Shown here piece after piece: positions 63,058 through 64,000 of a stretch of DNA of 64,000 bases; positions within the stretch are counted from its first letter, which is position 1, and each line of letters opens with the position of its first letter. Source of the stretch: Saccharothrix algeriensis (lineage in GTDB: Bacteria; Actinomycetota; Actinomycetes; Mycobacteriales; Pseudonocardiaceae); NCBI RefSeq assembly GCF_016907655.1, contig NZ_JAFBCL010000001.1:4436001-4500000 (forward strand), read 5' to 3'. The position numbers and the translations under genes are program-made. The notes below the pieces were generated by a model. That model was not told the DNA's origin and did not search any database. It worked only from the letters and a program-made list of their open reading frames with translations.

Positions 63058-63078
63058 GTCATACCCTCGGGCTATGAC
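63058..63078. promoter_or_regulatory. LysR operator GTCATA-N9-TATGAC over the start codon
   Basis: Perfect 6-bp inverted repeat (63058-63063 and 63073-63078) separated by CCCTCGGGC. The right arm covers the ATG of the LysR gene (63074), and the site lies 55 bp upstream of the YeiH-family gene. Binding would repress the regulator's own gene and could activate its neighbour. Confidence 0.65.
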
Positions 63079-63955
63079 CGAGCTGCCCGACCTGGACTCC
63101 CTGCGCCTGCTGGTGCTGGTGGGGGAGACGGGCAGCCTCGGCCGGGCCGCGCAGGAGCTGGGCGTGGCGCAGCCGTCGGCGAGCAAGCGGCTGACCACCC
63201 TGGAGCGCCGCCTGGGCCTGGTGCTGGTCGACCGCGGCCGGCGCGGCTCGGTGCTGACCCCGGCGGGCGTGGTCGTCACCGAGCGGGCGCGGCGCGTGCT
63301 CGACGAGGTGTCCGGGCTGCTGGCGGGCGCGCGGGCGCTGCGCACCTCCCGCGAGGCGCAGCTGCGCGTGGCGGCCAGCATGACCGTCGCCGAGCACCTC
63401 GCGCCGAGCTGGATCGGCGAGCTGCGCCGCACCCGCCCCGACCTGCACGTGGGCCTGCGGGTCACCAACTCCGAGACCGTGCTGGGGCTGGTGCGCGAGG
63501 GCGCGGTCGACCTCGGGTTCGTGGAGGCGTGCGGCCCGCTGCGCGGCCTGTCCACCCGCAGGGTCGCCGTGGACCGGCTCGCCGTGGTGGTGCCGCCGGG
63601 GCACCGCTGGGCCCGCCGGCCGGTCACCGCCGCCGAACTCGCCCGCACCCCCCTGGTGGTCCGCGAACGCGGCTCGGGCACCCGCGACACCCTCGACCGC
63701 GCGCTGCCCGACGCCTGCCCGCCCGCCCTGGAGCTGGGCTCCACGACGGCCGTGCGCGGCGCGGTGGTCGCGGGCGTCGCGCCGGCGGTGCTCAGCGTGC
63801 TGGCGGTCGCCCTGGACCTGGCCGACGGGCGGCTGGTGGAGGTCCCGGTGGCCGGGCTGGACCTGCGCCGCGTGCTGCGGGCGGTGTGGCCGGGCGGGCG
63901 GCGGCTGGTGGGCCCGGCGGCGGAGCTGCTCGCGATCGCGGTCCGGCGTAGTTGA
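63074..63955 (+). CDS. LysR family regulator divergent from YeiH gene
   Basis: 293 residues. HTH: LRLLVLVGETGSLGRAAQEL, VAQPSASKRLTTLERRLGLVLV; ligand domain with ASMTVAEHLAPSWIGELRRTRPDLHVGLRVTNSETVLGLV and VAVDRLAVVVPPGHRWA. It falls in the CbbR/YeiE-like group. ATG 63074 lies within its own presumed operator. The divergent YeiH gene is the probable target. Confidence 0.92.
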   Translation: MTELPDLDSLRLLVLVGETGSLGRAAQELGVAQPSASKRLTTLERRLGLVLVDRGRRGSVLTPAGVVVTERARRVLDEVSGLLAGARALRTSREAQLRVAASMTVAEHLAPSWIGELRRTRPDLHVGLRVTNSETVLGLVREGAVDLGFVEACGPLRGLSTRRVAVDRLAVVVPPGHRWARRPVTAAELARTPLVVRERGSGTRDTLDRALPDACPPALELGSTTAVRGAVVAGVAPAVLSVLAVALDLADGRLVEVPVAGLDLRRVLRAVWPGGRRLVGPAAELLAIAVRRS

Positions 63956-63963
63956 ATGGGGCC

Positions 63964-64000
63964 ATGAGCTGGTTCCGCCGACGCACCGAGCCCGCACCGC
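63964..64000 (+). CDS. Start of a gene cut by the window edge
   Basis: ATG 63964 followed by SWFRRRTEPAP, in the expected codon style, 8 bp after the LysR stop, with a G-rich TGGGG just upstream. Only 12 codons are visible. The basic, aromatic N-terminus resembles small cytoplasmic actinobacterial proteins, but no assignment is possible. Confidence 0.5.
   Translation, partial: MSWFRRRTEPAP

Overview
The window is very G+C-rich DNA with strong third-codon-position G/C, GTG starts at about a third of the genes, many 4-bp start/stop overlaps (GTGA, ATGA) and several apparently leaderless starts. Together with the gene content (GlgE alpha-glucan pathway, DasR-type operators at a chitinase gene, DivIVA-like and small actinobacterial proteins) this points to a filamentous actinomycete, most likely of the order Pseudonocardiales. 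No rRNA, tRNA, CRISPR, prophage or transposase gene was recognised.

Layout. 1-13 kb: the tail of an unknown gene, a DrrAB-like ABC exporter, a DUF3817 membrane protein, a MarR regulator divergent from a thiamine-binding-type protein, a SCO6745-type protein, a YbbN-like thioredoxin/TPR protein without a CxxC motif, two paralogous zinc-metallopeptidase lipoproteins flanking a gene-free block of nested hairpins (7.4-7.8 kb), a secreted metallophosphoesterase, an MFS transporter and a TolB-like protein. 13-29 kb: the alpha-glucan block, glgE-treS-mak-glgB on the minus strand, glgP divergent from glgE, and glgX. Between glgP and glgX lie a cysteine dioxygenase/rhodanese operon with an unlisted Cys-containing leader peptide, and two little-characterised genes. 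29-50 kb: a block whose gene order matches, from memory, the Mycobacterium tuberculosis Rv3041c-to-Rv3024c region: orphan ABC ATPase, enoyl-CoA hydratase, two methyltransferases, hexapeptide acyltransferase, GT4 glucosyltransferase, GH57 branching enzyme, methyltransferase, etfBA, OlsB/OlsA-like acyltransferases, cysteine desulfurase and mnmA. Interrupting it are a three-gene envelope/coiled-coil cassette (38.9-41.3 kb), a 47-residue basic protein, a DegV protein and an MFS transporter behind a MerR-type promoter. 50-64 kb: small membrane proteins, a PaaI thioesterase, a CBM2-GH18 chitinase with two dre sites, a MetE-like protein (the Rv3015c counterpart), a GH9 endoglucanase, a LysR regulator divergent from sdhCAB, and a second LysR divergent from a YeiH-family protein.

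How it fits together. TreS (trehalose/maltose), maltokinase (maltose-1-phosphate), GlgE (chain elongation) and GlgB (branching) form a complete trehalose-to-glucan route, while GlgP and GlgX serve breakdown. The GT4/GH57/methyltransferase/acyltransferase set resembles the mycobacterial methylglucose lipopolysaccharide genes, so the window may encode a second, modified alpha-glucan. EtfBA with enoyl-CoA hydratase and SdhCAB link lipid oxidation to respiration. The features least explained by known families are the paired nested hairpins at 7416-7826 and the DivIVA-like/OmpA-like/Pro-rich cassette at 38948-41347.
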